Source of the DNA: Agrostemma githago
Lineage: Eukaryota; Streptophyta; Magnoliopsida; Caryophyllales; Caryophyllaceae
Length of the DNA stretch: 64,000 bases
Reading direction: 5' to 3'
Assembly (NCBI GenBank): GCA_958450325.1
Contig: OY288251.1
Span: 16,304,976-16,368,975 of the forward strand
Part shown: piece by piece, positions 12,133 through 24,492 of the stretch
How positions within the stretch are numbered: position 1 is the first letter of the stretch
Layout of the letters: each line of letters opens with the position of its first letter
The notes under the pieces: model-generated
What the model was told of the DNA's origin: nothing
The model's database searches: none
What the model saw: only the letters and a program-made list of their open reading frames with translations
Made by a program: the position numbers and the translations under genes

Positions 12133-12701
12133 GCCCAAGGGATCTTAGTGATCCCGGAGGCGCAGCAACAACAATTTGTCCTAGGGATCAGAGGCATCCC
12201 GAAAGACAGCTACTCAAGTGGAGACTAACGCCCTCGAGGAGTTTTGCTCAAGGGATCTTAGTGATCCCGGAGGCACAGCAACAGAAATTTTGTCCTAGGG
12301 GTTAGAGGAATCCCGAAAGACAGCTACTCGAGTGGAGACTAACGCCCTCGAGGAGTTTTGCCCAAGGGGTCTTAGTGATCCCGGAGGCACAACAACAACA
12401 ATTTTGTCCTAGGGGTCAGAGGCATCCCGAAAGACAGCTACTCGAGTGGAGACTAACGCCCTCGAGGAGTTTTGCCCAAGGGATCTTAGTGATCTCGGAG
12501 GAACAACAACAACATTTTTGTCCTAGGGTTCAGAGGCACCCCGAAAGACAGCTACTTGAGTGCAGACTAATGCCCTCGAGGAGTTTTGCCGAAGAGGTCA
12601 TAGTGATCCCGGAGGCACAACAACAACAATTTTGTCTTAGGGGTCAGAGGCATCCCGAAAGACAGCTATTCGAGTGGAGACTAATGCCCTCGACGAGTTT
12701 T
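12133..12701 (+). repeat. 114-bp minisatellite, 5 units (copy A)
   Basis: Units start with GCCCAAGGGATCTTAGTGAT at 12133, 12246, 12360, 12474 and 12588, with the next start at 12702. The period is 113-114 bp. Each unit begins with a variant of the 39-bp motif and adds GTCCTAGGG...CATCCCGAAAGACAGC and GGAGACTAACGCCCTCGAGG. Copy B has a single full unit. Confidence 0.9.
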
Positions 12702-12990
12702 GCCCAAAAGATCTTAGTGATCCCGGAGGCACAGCAACAACAATTTTTATATGAAAGGAGACTAACGCCCTCGAAGGAGTATTATACCTCCACAGCAATT
12801 CTGATTCGAGAGGAGACTAACGCCCTCGAAGGAGTTATACCTCCACAGCAATTTTATTCGAGCGGAGACTGACACCCTCGAACAGTTTATATCATTTTAC
12901 CTTGTCCTAGGGGTCAAAAGCATCCCAAAAAACGATTGCTCGATTGGAGACTAACGCCCTCAAGCGTTTCATGTCATCAAGGGTTCATAA
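12702..12990 (+). repeat. partial 114-bp unit and about 54-bp repeats (copy A)
   Basis: After a truncated 114-bp unit, the block GGAGACTAACGCCCTCGAAG ... CCTCCACAGCAATT repeats about every 52-55 bp. Diverged remnants of the same motifs continue to about 12990. It ends the array seen in both copies. Confidence 0.7.
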
Positions 12991-13310
12991 GCATCCCAAG
13001 TAAAAGCAAATACACTTAACACATAAGAAGCGCTTAAAATGAAACAAAACCTTAAATAAACCGAAGGAGACAAAGCGCGCGCGCACAAATAATAAAGAAC
13101 CAGATAACAAGCAACACTCCGGGCCCAAGCAAACAACCACAAGCGAAGACGTCAGGTATGACTTCTAACCCTTGGCTGGCGAGCCTTAACCCGCAGTTTA
13201 ACCGACTTAAAATGACTCGACCGGACAGCCACCAGGTCGTAATCTTCGATTGGCCTGGGCAGCTATACTTGGATTTTCGCCTTGTCCGCCTCAGTCAAAG
13301 TGTGGGCATC

Positions 13311-15479
13311 TGTAGACACCCAGATTTGGACCTGGTGGCTGCAGAAGCGCCCAACAAACACCCGATGACGATAGGACTGCAACGCGACGCGGGTTCGCGA
13401 TGTTTAGATAGTTTTCCTACAAAACGGATCAAATAATTACTCGGAAAAATTATAAACTAACATGATGACAGCCTTAGTCGTGTCGTTACGGTCGCGTAGA
13501 CACTAATTAGAGTCAATTCCAAAATCGGGACCCCGAGTCGGTCCCGAAACTCGAACCGAGTCAACACTGCGGTAAGCGAGCCTCGGGATGAACACCCGAG
13601 GCCCGATAAACCACGGCGCTAGCTCAAGCCGCGGGGACTTTTAAGCCCTAAGCTAAGAACTATACACCCGTCTCACGGTTTTGGAAAGTATCAAAATCGT
13701 ATCTTCAAAACTCCAACCGCCTCACCTCACGCGTCTTGATCTTCCCACGCCTGAGCCCGGGCGCCTGAGACCTGGTGCGCCCCAGCTCATGCGCCTGTAT
13801 GGGCGATGAGGGCCGAAAACGCCTATAAATACTCCCCTTCATGCTCTCATTTGAACACAATTCAACTCTCTCTTCTCCCTCAAAAACTCTCGCTAAGGGC
13901 TCGCACTCCGACACCCGAGGCAAACGATCCACTCGATCGTAGTTCCGATAAAAGCGACATCGACGCTAATCCTCACCATCGAGCACTCAACTCGATACCG
14001 AGGTGCCTGTGATCGACTAGCTCAAAACTAGTACGCATGTTCTGCCGGATTAACCGCAGAACAAGTCCCTAGTAACAAAACTCTGCCGGAGTAGCCGCGG
14101 GAAGGTCAAACGGTAACGGGGTTCTGCCGGAGTCACTAGGAGGATCCGCCTTTTGATTCAAGTCGTCACTAGGTTGCCATCTAAACAAAACTTTCCATAT
14201 TTGCACTTTTCTATTATTATGCACTACGACAAGTCAACAACACTAGACGTAGGCACTAGGCCCACGAACGTCTACTAAAATACGTAACGTCCCTACTTCA
14301 ACAACAAATATTAAAACACACTAAATAGACCCGAGTAATTCCAAGATTCGTTCTCAAGACTATCTATGCATCGAGTCCCGTTTAGTGTATACTCCGAGGG
14401 TGCAATTCCTCACAATGTGATTTACTTACATTCGCATTTACAGTTTTTCGTATGATTTATTGCTTTTATGATCTTATAATCGCATGCTAAATCACCTAAC
14501 ACGGGATTCAAAACATAAAATAACTAAAACTGAACAAAGTAATGGTCGGGTTCCGCATTAGTCCAGGTGCTCACCTCATTAGGTTCGACGCATCTCTATT
14601 AATACCGAACCGGCGCATCTTAAGCAGAATACCAGGTAAGGTATATCACAAGAATGACCAATATCCGTATTATCACGTTAAAACTGACTTGCTAATACCT
14701 ATAATATTAGTACTCTCTACTCTCCTACGTGCATCTTTTCATGGCCTGCTTGTCACGTGAAATCGCATGCAAAGAATGTAAACACTACTATTTTGACGAT
14801 AAAACTTATCTGTCCTTAAAACAACCGACATAGCAAACACATAGGGGCTAAAACAACGGATGTTACAGTACTTCCACCACAACAAAAGAACTAGGAAATC
14901 AGCCCACCGATTGATTAGTAGAGGCCGCTATAGTGCGGGCGGGATTGGGTGTCGACATCTATTGGATGTTGGCTTCCCAATACGTACCCTCACCCCTTAC
15001 TCAGAATCGATGTTTTCCGGATGTCCGAAACCATTGGCAATGAGAGTCATTCCAGGCATGAAGTGCTTAAGGGTACAAGTCTTTATCTTTAGGTCCTGTG
15101 TCGCTCAACTTTGAGCCGGTAAGGGATCAAAGTTGACTTGAACGGTTTCCGAGTCCCCATAATTGACTCGGTGGCAACTCCACAAATCGGCAACGAATTC
15201 AGTTCACTAAAAAAGTCGCCTTACCAAATGAATCGGCCTTTAAACATTTACAACCACGTCTCGATCGATTCCCAAACGGAAACATGGGTGCCCGCACCCG
15301 TCTAGTACAAGTCCGGATCGTCATCCAAATCGAGGTCCAACACTTCGCCCCGTATGCGAGATCGGACCGGCCCCCGTTAGGGAGGGGGCCGCGTGGGTGG
15401 CCGCCGCCACATGATGAAAACCGGGTCGGTCCCGCGCGAGCACACGTGGGGCGCCGGGCGGTGCGGACGGACGTCCACA
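13311..15479 (+). repeat. family 1 LTR shared by copies A and B
   Basis: The LTR starts TGTAGACACCCAGATTTGG and ends GACGTCCACA, 2169 bp. It is preceded by a degenerate purine tract (AAAGTGTGGGCATC), as expected for the 3' LTR of copy A. It is followed by a PBS, as expected for the 5' LTR of copy B. TTCTGCCGGA-type motifs repeat three times near 14040-14140. Confidence 0.85.
13824..13831 (+). promoter_or_regulatory. TATA box, shared family 1 LTR
   Basis: TATAAATA lies about 515 bp into the LTR and is followed by CTCCCC. The box is kept in the 3' LTR at 25677. Confidence 0.65.
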
Positions 15480-15482
15480 GTT

Positions 15483-15500
15483 TGGCGACTCCGCTGGGGA
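15483..15500 (+). promoter_or_regulatory. primer-binding site of copy B
   Basis: TGGCGACTCCGCTGGGGA begins three bases after the LTR end. TGG pairs with a tRNA CCA tail. Sequences of this type are the arginine-tRNA PBS of Ogre/Tat elements; that assignment is from memory of the family. Confidence 0.7.
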
Positions 15501-17158
15501 ATAGGAAACAAGTTTCCAGTGGTGGTGTAACTTGAACGAGGTTGGTGAAGCTCACTTCTTAGTTCCTAGTTGTGGTCACTACAGGTTTTGGCCCTAAAAA
15601 GCCCACCCTAACCGATATCAGGACCAATCGACCTCTTCGCGGTAAGATCTCTAGGGACATGCGGAGAGACCCTCGATTGACGCTCCGGCCGCCTAAGCGT
15701 AACCCGCGGGATTAATAAGCGGATAGTCCAAACGGACGGTATGACACTCATCTGCTCAGATCATTGTCAATGCCTAAGTAAAGACTATTCGTGGGCGGTA
15801 GCCTACCCTAACCTACTCGAGTCTGCATGCTACAGGAGTGTACGCATTCCTAGTTATGTGTAGCGTGTTTGAAGAATACAACCCAAATAAAACACTAAAA
15901 TCTGGATTCAACCACGCCAACATATTCAACCGCACCCAATTCCGTTCTTTCAAAAATACCTCATATTTTCAAAACGACCGATTAAACATCATTACTCCGA
16001 CCAAATAATGGTTTCTAAAAAAGGAAAACATTTTTTCACACCGTTACCATGGCAAAGCTCACATTCACTAATTTCAAAAAAAAAAAAGTTTTTGGCGCCA
16101 CCACCTTGCCCAAATTAGAACCCGTCAACAATGATTACCGTTAACACAACCGAAACTCCCAATTAATGGGGTTAAGGCTACCACACGGTCACATTTTATT
16201 TAAAAAAAAAAAAATTTTTACGCACGTACCGTTGGCACGACCGAAGCTTCAATTGATGAAGTCAAGGAACCCAAAACGGTTACACCCTCAAAACACTTTT
16301 CACAATGCACACCCCCACCATCTAATGCTAGTTAGTACAACCGGCCAACGTGGGTCACAAATTTTAAAAGTCCCTTTTCAAAAAGCAAAAGTTTATAAGA
16401 AACACTATTCACCGCCTAAATCCCTCACTAAGGATTTAGTCACACCTTTAGGAAGACTGTCGTCAGACTTCGCGTTCCATCATGAGCCTTACGCACCCCG
16501 CGAGTATCGAACTAGCTAATTAATAGGAGTTTCGATGGAGGCATCACGTAATTATTTCAAAAAAAGACCGGTTCCCCTAAAAGAAATGCGCTCCTTTAAA
16601 AAATAAGAGAGAACATTTACACTTTCGCTATTGTCGGAGTCCCGACGCACACGTATAGCAACACGTTTTCACATCAGGAACGATGTCACCACATCATCGT
16701 CACCCTGATTTTACAAAATCATCCTGTTTCAAAAAACTTTCCTCTGCAAATATTGGTCGTTTTCGAAAAACTAGAAATTCTTTGATCCTGAGCCGGGATC
16801 GCGATCAACTTCCTACATCGTACAACCGCGTTATTAATTGTCTTTGTTAGTTACTAGGATCATCTATACTCGAGGTCTTACGTTTTGGGTCGTCTCATTT
16901 CGAGAAGTCCTCTTTAAACCTCACCACCAAGGTTTGTGTCAAATCGTCTCGCTACAGAGACTTAAGATTCATTAGGCGTTTCGCCGAATACACCAAGAGT
17001 CTAAAGCACCTGAGTCCCTAAGCCAATAACCGCACACATACACGAGTCAAGGGTCTCATTTCCGTGTCGCTCGATCACGAGCATTCCTCGAGTCTCTAAG
17101 TCGTCCGGTGGATCCTTTCTGACCTTTTGATCCTTTCCCATTAGAATCACTCCCCGAC
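15501..17158 (+). other. 5' leader of copy B
   Basis: About 1.66 kb of non-coding sequence lies between the PBS and the Gag remnant. It holds poly-A runs near 16077-16090 and 16201-16214. I see no credible ORF. Long leaders are usual in Tat/Ogre elements. Confidence 0.6.
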
Positions 17159-17800
17159 ATGTCGATAGATACAAACTCCGTCGAAAGCATCCGCAACGAT
17201 GTCAATGCCCTAACCAAATTGGTTCGCTACATCCATACTTCAGTAACCCGTTTGACTTCTTCTATCCGTCACATCGATAGCCGCCTCAATTTCCTTGAGA
17301 GTAGGGACACAGAAAGTGAAACAAACACCAATCCAGGCAATTACCGCGCCCCAGAGCCTACCCAGGATAGATTATCCCAACACTGTGCCCGGTCAAAGCT
17401 TACCAAAGCCGATACGGAAAGAACACCAAGATCTTATAAAACCGCATCCAACAAAGTAGAAAGATCACCGAGAGAGTTTACCCCAATCAATTCATCTTAC
17501 ACCGTAGCTCTTAAGCACCTAGTCGATCATGGGTTGCTCTTGCCCATGGGTTCCACTCCGGACCCACCAGTCGGCAGACGAGGCCAAAATTGGACCCCTA
17601 AAGCTTATTGCCTATATTACCAAGGTAACGGGCACGATACTGAATCCTGCTATCGACTCAAACATGTCATACAAGACAAGATAGAAAATGGGACTATCCT
17701 TCTCCCTCTACCCGAGAAACCAAACAATACCACAGACCCCTTTAGTGTCCATACCATCTTTGACGACACCATCGATTGTTCCCACCTCGACACTATATAG
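17159..17800 (+). pseudogene. Gag remnant of Tat/Ogre type
   Basis: This is a 213-codon frame. Residues 1-45 form a possible coiled coil (VNALTKLVRYIHTSVTRL...). A low-complexity polar middle follows. Residues 115-200 or so resemble the C-terminal part of Tat/Ogre Gag: a KHLVDHGLLLP segment, then the knuckle-like CLYYQGNGHDTESC, then YRLKHVIQDKIENG. The usual histidine after the first cysteine block appears replaced by tyrosine. The capsid core is missing, so it is shorter than full Gag (commonly over 500 residues). It could still be a short modified Gag of a non-autonomous element. Confidence 0.65.
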
Positions 17801-20530
17801 GAGAATGTTCTGAATATCGAGGAAAATCCCGGCTACTCTAGAGAACCCGTCCAAGACAAGTGAATCCGTGTCCGAGTCAAAGTCTAGTTCATCTTAGGGC
17901 CTAGACCTAATAGTATAACAAATGTCTTTACTTTGAGTCAAGAGGTGGGAGGGGATCTGTCCCCCACCTCCCCAAAAATAATATCTCGGGCGCATTGCCC
18001 GCTTATTACTATCAATAAAAAAGAAATAAACTTTTCTTCCTTTATAATACGCCTCGACAATCGCTTGATTTAATAACGCACTTTCTTGCTTACGACTCAG
18101 TACTATGCCATTTATCGATAACAATCAAACATGTCTCGAAACAATGAGGAATTACAAGAACTGAGATCCCGTGTTCTTTTCTTTTATCTACTCCACGTTT
18201 GGTGTAGAAAGCCACATAGATATCCCTTAGAACGAGCATTACCGAATCCTATGACAAATCTAGATAGTCTCTTAGCTTGCAATCAAAGACGGAAGGCAAG
18301 CCCACTTCCTACAATAAACATCCCTCAAATAAAGACCGACCAACCCCCACCATAGGTGCTAATCTGACAAAAAAAAAGAGTCTGAAATGGCAAAAAGAAG
18401 CCAAAGGAAAAAGTGAAAACAAGGCCAAGCTAAACCGGCCCGATTCAATAGTCAAGATCAAGCTCAACGGTCAAAACGGAACCCCAATCATTCAACTCGA
18501 CTTTAAGTGCAAAGCCCAAAAAAAAGAGAAAAGAAAAAGAAAAATGAAACGCGTCAGTCAGCTAGCACCTAAATACTAGCCTCCCTAAATTACAACCCTT
18601 AAGACCTTCCCGAGACACTTGTTAGGAGACATTCTGGAATTTTGAGGATCCAAGCTCAGTAGGATAATCCCAACCGTTAGGGCCAGACATGAAAATCAGA
18701 TCCCACGTAATTTATAACTAACCCGATTGAAGTCTGAGTCATTTTTACTCAGCTTCCCCTTTCCTACCACATTACGGAACCGCAACCCCCTAGCCTTAAC
18801 TCCACAAAAATCAAGCTCCAGATCTTAGTTCATCGGAGCCACTCACTACCTAGCTCCACATTCCAACATCGTCCCAGCCAGTCACCTTGACCCAGACACG
18901 GTATCTCGGTAATTGTCACTTTCAAGGGGTCACACCCGACCATTTCACATTAATTTTAACCAAGGTGAAAACCCCATGTGAATATACCCTAAGCATCTAA
19001 CATCGATAATTGGCATAACGAGTCTAAAGCAAAATCACTCACGTCTAAAAAGAACTACGAACATGGTTTGATTTCACCCAAACACGGATGCGTAGGCAAC
19101 CCGTCCCTGGGTACAACCAGACGACCGAACAAACAAAATCGATTAATCGATTCATGTACAAACCGGGACTCTCCCCACGACCTGATCAACGACGAGCCGA
19201 GGACGGGGTGAAAACCCGAAAGGCGCCCCGGGCAAAATGAAGAATCGAGTTGCGAGCCGTCGAAAAAAAAAAGCAAAAAAGAAAAAGAAAAAAGGGACAA
19301 AACAAAGGTGAGCCGAGGATGGAGTGAAAACCCGAAAGGGCACTCCGGGCAAAATGAAGAATCGAGTTGCAAGCCACCACAAAAAAATAAAATAAAAAAT
19401 AAAATAAAAATAAATGTGCTTCTCATTAATGCAAAATTAATTAAATCAAGCCTTTGTCGAGGTCCTTTACATCAAACCCCCAAAATCCGGTTATCCCAAG
19501 AAACGACAACGCGTCAAGTAAGACTCCACAACAAACTAGTACTAATACGCCACATGTTATCAACTAGTAGCACATAATATAAACGGCTGGGCTCTACCGG
19601 TCCAACTTTTCTTTTCGCTTGCCATTCGAGTACTCTTGCTTGGGTCTCTCACCATTGACCCTCCTAACGTAAACTTCCACCTCCCTAGCCAAAACCGAGT
19701 CCAGCCAATCTCGCTTCCCCTCCTCACTCATATTTTCAATATGGGTCTTGTCGGTCTTGGCTCGTATAGATGAACTGACGAACACTAGGATCGGTAACCC
19801 CGTCTTCGGTCGGGCACTTAAGAGACATTAGCCCACATAACTTCCTTATTCTGTAGCACAATCATCCCCACAATATTTAACCTTTCTCTCACACCGACAA
19901 CCCCGGACGTCAGGAACAACCTCATGAAGTCACTAAACCCCTTTCTAACAATCGGAATACCCGTGCAAGAGTGATATGTCCACACGGATGGTACATTTCG
20001 AATATCAGATCCAACAGACTTAAATTAGAGGTCTTTTATCTTTTTTTAGGGGACAAGCTACCCCACCTAGGTGTGTCGTAGTCTTTTAACAGGTACCGTC
20101 GAGTCGCGTATATAATCTAATAAGGCAATAATATGAGTATATAAAAAAGTGGCTTAACTTTTTTTTAAAATCCCGATTTCGTACGAAGCTCATCTCCTAG
20201 CATACTTGGTCAAAGTACATAATGTTTTACGTTAACATTTTATATCTCGTCCATCTCGAGTCAAAACATTTTAATCGACGTACTACTTGATTCAAGTCCC
20301 GGCTCAAACTAACGCGTTTTAAGAATCCCGAAAAAGCATTTTCGTACTCTCATGCATTCTAAAATGTCCTAAACTACGACGAAACCACAAGCAAACCAAA
20401 CTTGAAGTGATTACTTGTCAATCTAGGAAAACAATTCGACAAACGAAAACACAAGACTAATCCGACCAATTCAAATACTAAGAACCTAAAGCAAATATAC
20501 AACATTCACAGATTCATACACAAGTCGAGA
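17801..20530 (+). other. pol-less interior of copy B
   Basis: In an autonomous Tat/Ogre element this is where protease, RT, RNase H and integrase lie. None of their motifs is found on either strand. Small ORFs (for example 18131-18355 and 18277-18579) look random. The segment near 19081-19110 (ACGGATGCGTAGGCAACCCG) resembles a motif I know from the region downstream of pol in such elements, which suggests that pol was deleted upstream of it. Confidence 0.55.
19193..19379 (+). repeat. tandem duplication with A-rich spacers
   Basis: A block of about 70 bp, from GAGCCGAGGA through GTGAAAACCCGAAAGG to AAAATGAAGAATCGAGTTG, occurs twice, starting at about 19195 and 19311. The copies are separated by an A/G run. 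No coding role is seen. Confidence 0.75.
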
Positions 20531-23211
20531 CTAGGTTGGACCAATAGAAGCCGCACCAATAGCTATCACAACCTCGCAAAGGTTGCCATCTAAACCTAGG
20601 TCTTCCAAGTCTATGAGAGGGGACTCACTACCATCCATCCCCGACAGCATGTCTAAGGTAGTTGTCTTGGCCATTCCTCCAATCTCCTCGTTAGCACCCG
20701 AAGCCTCTACCTCCCTCTCGACCCCACGCCTAGCCTCACCCTGTCTAGAGGTCTCACCCCGAGACCGGGCCAACTTCTCCTTTAAGAAGGCGATCTCGTC
20801 AGCCTGAGATTGCAGGAGCCGCTGCGACTCAACCTCTCTCGCCTCGAGCTCGGTCACCCAAGTCTCCAGCTGTCCCACCATGTCGGAGACATCCTGCAAA
20901 TGCACTCTATCATTAGGAAAGCACGCAAACAGCCTAGGAATGCACCTTAGTCACACAAACTCACCGATCAAGGCCCCGTAGTGTCACGGGAAACCCTTGA
21001 GGCATAAGCCCGAAAGCAGTTGGCAGCCTGCCACAACCGCTGATGGCAAGCCGACGAAACCTGAAAAGTAAAACCATAGAGGTTAGGCAAACCGACCCTA
21101 ATTCTTAGAGCCCAAACAAAGAGCAAGATTCACCCGGTACACCCGATCACGCCACTCTATCCTGGCATCCATCTCTTCAGTAGAACACGGGGGGAGGGGC
21201 TCAGTGAAAGGAATCGCAGCCGCGTCAACCCTAAGTAATGTCAGAGGAAAATCTGGGGACTCGATTTCGTCAGCCAGCTGAAAAGACAACAGAATTGGTC
21301 GGCCAGACGGCGATGAAACGATAAACCACAACAAAAATCTTAGAACCAAAGTTAGAACCTTAGCACGAGGCGATACAAAGCTAACCGCCGGGTGAAGTGA
21401 GATAAGTAGGAGGCACCAGGCATCAGGAGTTTATCGCCTCGCTCTCCCTATCCTCGAGGACCTCTGCGGCGGTCGGTGGTCGGAACATGGTCCGAGGAGG
21501 ATCAACCGGTACCCTAAAGTCGTCATACAGACACTGACACACCAACTGCTCGCCCAGGTACCAAACCGGACGAATCAACGCAGGGAGAAGCATCCTCCTA
21601 TAATTCTGCGGCCTTAGCTCTGCAGTCACGTACTCCGGCACGCCCTCATAATCGTCCCAAGGGCGGGCCACAAACTTCACAAATAAAACCAACATGCTAG
21701 TAAATCCCAAGCCTTGGGGGCTATTGAGCAAATAAACTATAGAGGGAAACTTACATCTTCAATGCGTAGCTTGTTGACTAACGCATTCTCCACCTGGTAA
21801 TGGCTAATCGTGCTCTTAGGCTGAGCCAGCCTCCACTCGATTCCCGCTGGGAACCTGTTCGGGTGCACCCGTACCTTATGGGGCGCCAAACACAGGAAAA
21901 AAGAATAGATCTAAGCCTGTAGGATTCCAAAGCAAACTTTAGCAAAATCAAGCCAAAAGCTAAGTAGAACTCAAAACACAAGAGCAAAAAAAAAAAAGAA
22001 GAAGAAAAAACAACTAACCTCCAGTATAAGGCCCGGACCCACGATGGGCACAGCTGAGGCCGACCCAATCACCAGCGGCCTGACCATGACTTGCAGGCAG
22101 CGAGTCATCTCCGCGAAAGCCGCGGTCACCCAATCGTAGCGCCCTAGCTGAGTCAAGTCGGCTAGGAAGGGCAAAATTCTAGTACTAAACCTCTCGCCCT
22201 TGTCCGAGAAGTGAGTCGACCCTAGGAAGTACCACAGCCACAGCCGAGCATCCTGCTCCGGCGTGTTAGTATCCCGACTCTCTAACACCACCACTCGCTC
22301 AAAGTGGTCAGTGATATATGAACACACTATAGCATGAGGCATACTATATGCCTCACGCGGCAAACAATCTTCGATAAGGCCCCGCACCTCATCCCTATCT
22401 AGACTAGGGCCTTCGGCAGCCCACCTAATCCTATCCGGACCCCAGGTCATACCGCTAATAATCCCGAAGATCTCTGGGGTCATCTCAACCTCCCGTAAGC
22501 CATATGGAAGGTCGAGGTAGTATCATGAAAGCGATCTATCATCGCCCTAATCACCATAAGGTTGCATTTAGTCTGACAACCCACTAACTTAACCCATTGC
22601 CCGACCATGGGACCTAGGGCGGTTCTCTCAATTATCCCCTATACTGCGGGGGTCAACTTCTGATGGTAGACATCAAGGCATGTAGTAAAGCCCGAGAAAG
22701 TCCTCATCGGACCTGGGGGCGGCAAACCGAAACAATGCAAAGATAAACAAAACAAACCTAGCCTAACCCGAGCAATAAATAGCAAAACCTGAGCCATAAC
22801 CGACGAGCACGAGTAGGACACTCACCAAGCCCCGCACAATGCGGCTAGAAATATGACGGTCAAGATGAAACATAAGCTGATGACCATCCCAGTCCCGAGC
22901 CCACTCGGATCCTCGTAAACGATCTCTTCATTCTCCGGTACCGGAGCCGAAACATGAGCCCTCCTAGCCACCATCTCCGGAAGCCTGCGCTTCTTCAGTC
23001 TATCAAACTCAGCCTCGTTGATAGTCTCAGGGTCGCGCCGTTGAGACGAGACACTCCAGTTTCTTATGCGTATTCCTCGACGCCGCTGAGACTAGACACT
23101 CCAGTGTCCTCTGCATATTCCTCGAGGAGTCTGTGAACTTGCCCTGACAATCTCCTTACTAGCACCAACCGAGGAAGTTCCCTCGGGATGCTCGGTATCA
23201 CCTCTAGCTAT
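20531..23211 (-). pseudogene. antisense plant-mobile-domain (PMD) gene, copy B
   Basis: This is a more complete copy of the antisense gene, again opposite to the element. Pieces in 5'-3' order are a basic exon (23211-22880, acceptor TTTCATAG) and a PMD N-terminal part (near 22680-22490). Next are the PMD core (22483-22020: YFLGSTHFSDKG, FLADLTQLGRYDWVTAAFAEM) and a short exon ending GAT/GTAAGT (about 21879-21755). An exon with RPWDDYEGVPE, RPVWYLGEQLV and VPVDPPRTMF follows (about 21672-21423), then one with acceptor TTTTCAG (about 21283-21098). The last is a coiled-coil exon with acceptor TTTGCAG (20893-20531). One base is missing near 22490 and the frame shifts near 22650, so it is probably not functional. 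Exon limits are my reading of splice-like sites. Confidence 0.6.
23055..23135 (-). repeat. about 47-bp duplication in the first visible antisense exon
   Basis: The plus-strand block GAGAC..AGACACTCCAGT...TATTCCTCGA occurs twice here, while copy A has it once (near 10495-10545). This shows slippage after the copies separated. Confidence 0.7.
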
Positions 23212-23215
23212 GAAA

Positions 23216-24258
23216 CCCAAAACATAACCCAATAAAACATAACCCTAGTTAGGCTAAATCAGCTTAAACAGGTCAAAATAGGGTTAAAATTTCGGATAGA
23301 AATACCAAAATTCCGAAAGAGCCGCTAGCACACATTTTCGATCCCGGTCACAATGGAAGTGGTTTCGGGAAAATCCGGCATCGTTTCGACACCTTTTGGT
23401 CCGTCTTAAGATTCACAAAATCTCACGGAGGGTCCTAGAAGGTCAACCTAGCCCTAGCGGTCGACAATAGGGTTACCCATATCCTCATAAGCACTATTCG
23501 AACAAATGCACGTAAAATGAATACGGAGAGAGTAACGCTCTCGAGTTCTTATTGAAGAAAAGGCGAGCACCTTAATCTTCGCATTACTTAAATAGATCCG
23601 GACCGCAAAACCCTGACCGCATCAGCTAACGCGTCTAAATTTAGGTGCGCTGGGGGCTAGGCCCCTCAAGACTAGGCCGCAGAGAGACGCGCGTCTAAAT
23701 GGCTCGGTACAAACTAAAACAAAACAAAACAAGCAAACTCAAGGTTCAATACACACAACCTTTAAAACAAACAAAGTAACAAGAAACAGAATAATTTCTA
23801 GTAGACGCCGGTAATACATTCTCGATAATGAAACAAACATGAGAACCGCACTTAACCTAGACATTACACTCAAATGAATAATAAATCAATTTAAAATAAT
23901 CTAAACAAATTCTAAGCAGACTCAACTACACAAAAAATTAAAATGAAATAAAACAAACGCAACTCAAAGACAATACACATAAAGCATGCACCTACTAAAA
24001 CAAACAAAACATCAATAACGAGACGACTACTAATTTACATCAATAATACACTCTCGACTAATTAAACAAACGCTTAACCCTGCATACGGACGCGTAACAA
24101 AAAAAAAACCGAGATTAACATAAGCAAACCTTGAGCAAACTCAAAATCAAAACAAAAGCAAGAACAAACCTGAACAAAACAAGGCGAGCCTACAAACAAA
24201 CTAAGACAAATTCACTCCACCAGCATTATACTAAGACAGATAAACAAACAGCAATTTT
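23216..24258 (+). other. non-coding 3' internal region, copy B
   Basis: This A-rich region is homologous to 10620-12015 but lacks about 345 bp at about 23526. No gene is seen. Confidence 0.65.
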
Positions 24259-24492
24259 GCCCGAGGGGTCTGAGTTACCCCAGAGGAACAGAAATTTGCC
24301 CGAGGGGTCTGAGTTACCCTGGAGGCACAGCAACTTGCCCGAGGGGTCTGAGTTACCCCGGAGGCACAGCAATTTGACCGAGGGGTCTGAGTTACCCCGG
24401 AGCCACAGCAATTTCCCCGAGGGGTCTGAGTTACCCCGGAGGCACAACAATTTGCCTGAGGGGTCTGAGTTACCCTGGAGGCACAGCATTTT
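24259..24492 (+). repeat. 39-bp minisatellite, 6 units (copy B)
   Basis: Units start at 24259, 24298, 24337, 24376, 24415 and 24454. The period is exactly 39 bp, against 3 units in copy A. Confidence 0.9.

Larger units (their letters stand above)
9156..13310 (+). mobile_element. family 1 Tat/Ogre-like element, copy A, 3' internal part
   Basis: This region is nearly collinear with copy B (21697-25163): same antisense gene, same A-rich stretch, same minisatellites and same pre-LTR tail. It begins abruptly at CTAGTAAATCCC after the family 2 LTR. The rest of copy A presumably lies left of family 2, outside the window. Compared with copy B it keeps about 345 bp (10935-11278) that B has lost. Confidence 0.8.

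Noticed and set aside
12016..12701. CRISPR-like array
   Set aside because: Units are contiguous 39-bp and 114-bp tandem repeats without unique spacers, inside a plant retrotransposon. It is a minisatellite.
11888..12872. Plus-strand repeat-protein ORFs through the minisatellites (also 24131-24762)
   Set aside because: The frames stay open because the periods are multiples of three. Both strands are open, and the copies differ greatly in length.
15483..15500. tRNA gene
   Set aside because: Only 18 bases complementary to a tRNA 3' end are present and no cloverleaf follows; it is a primer-binding site. The same applies to 39428, 43235, 46378 and 58459.
19055..19426. Phe-rich minus-strand ORF resembling a membrane protein
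   Set aside because: It comes from A-rich runs read on the opposite strand of a tandem duplication.
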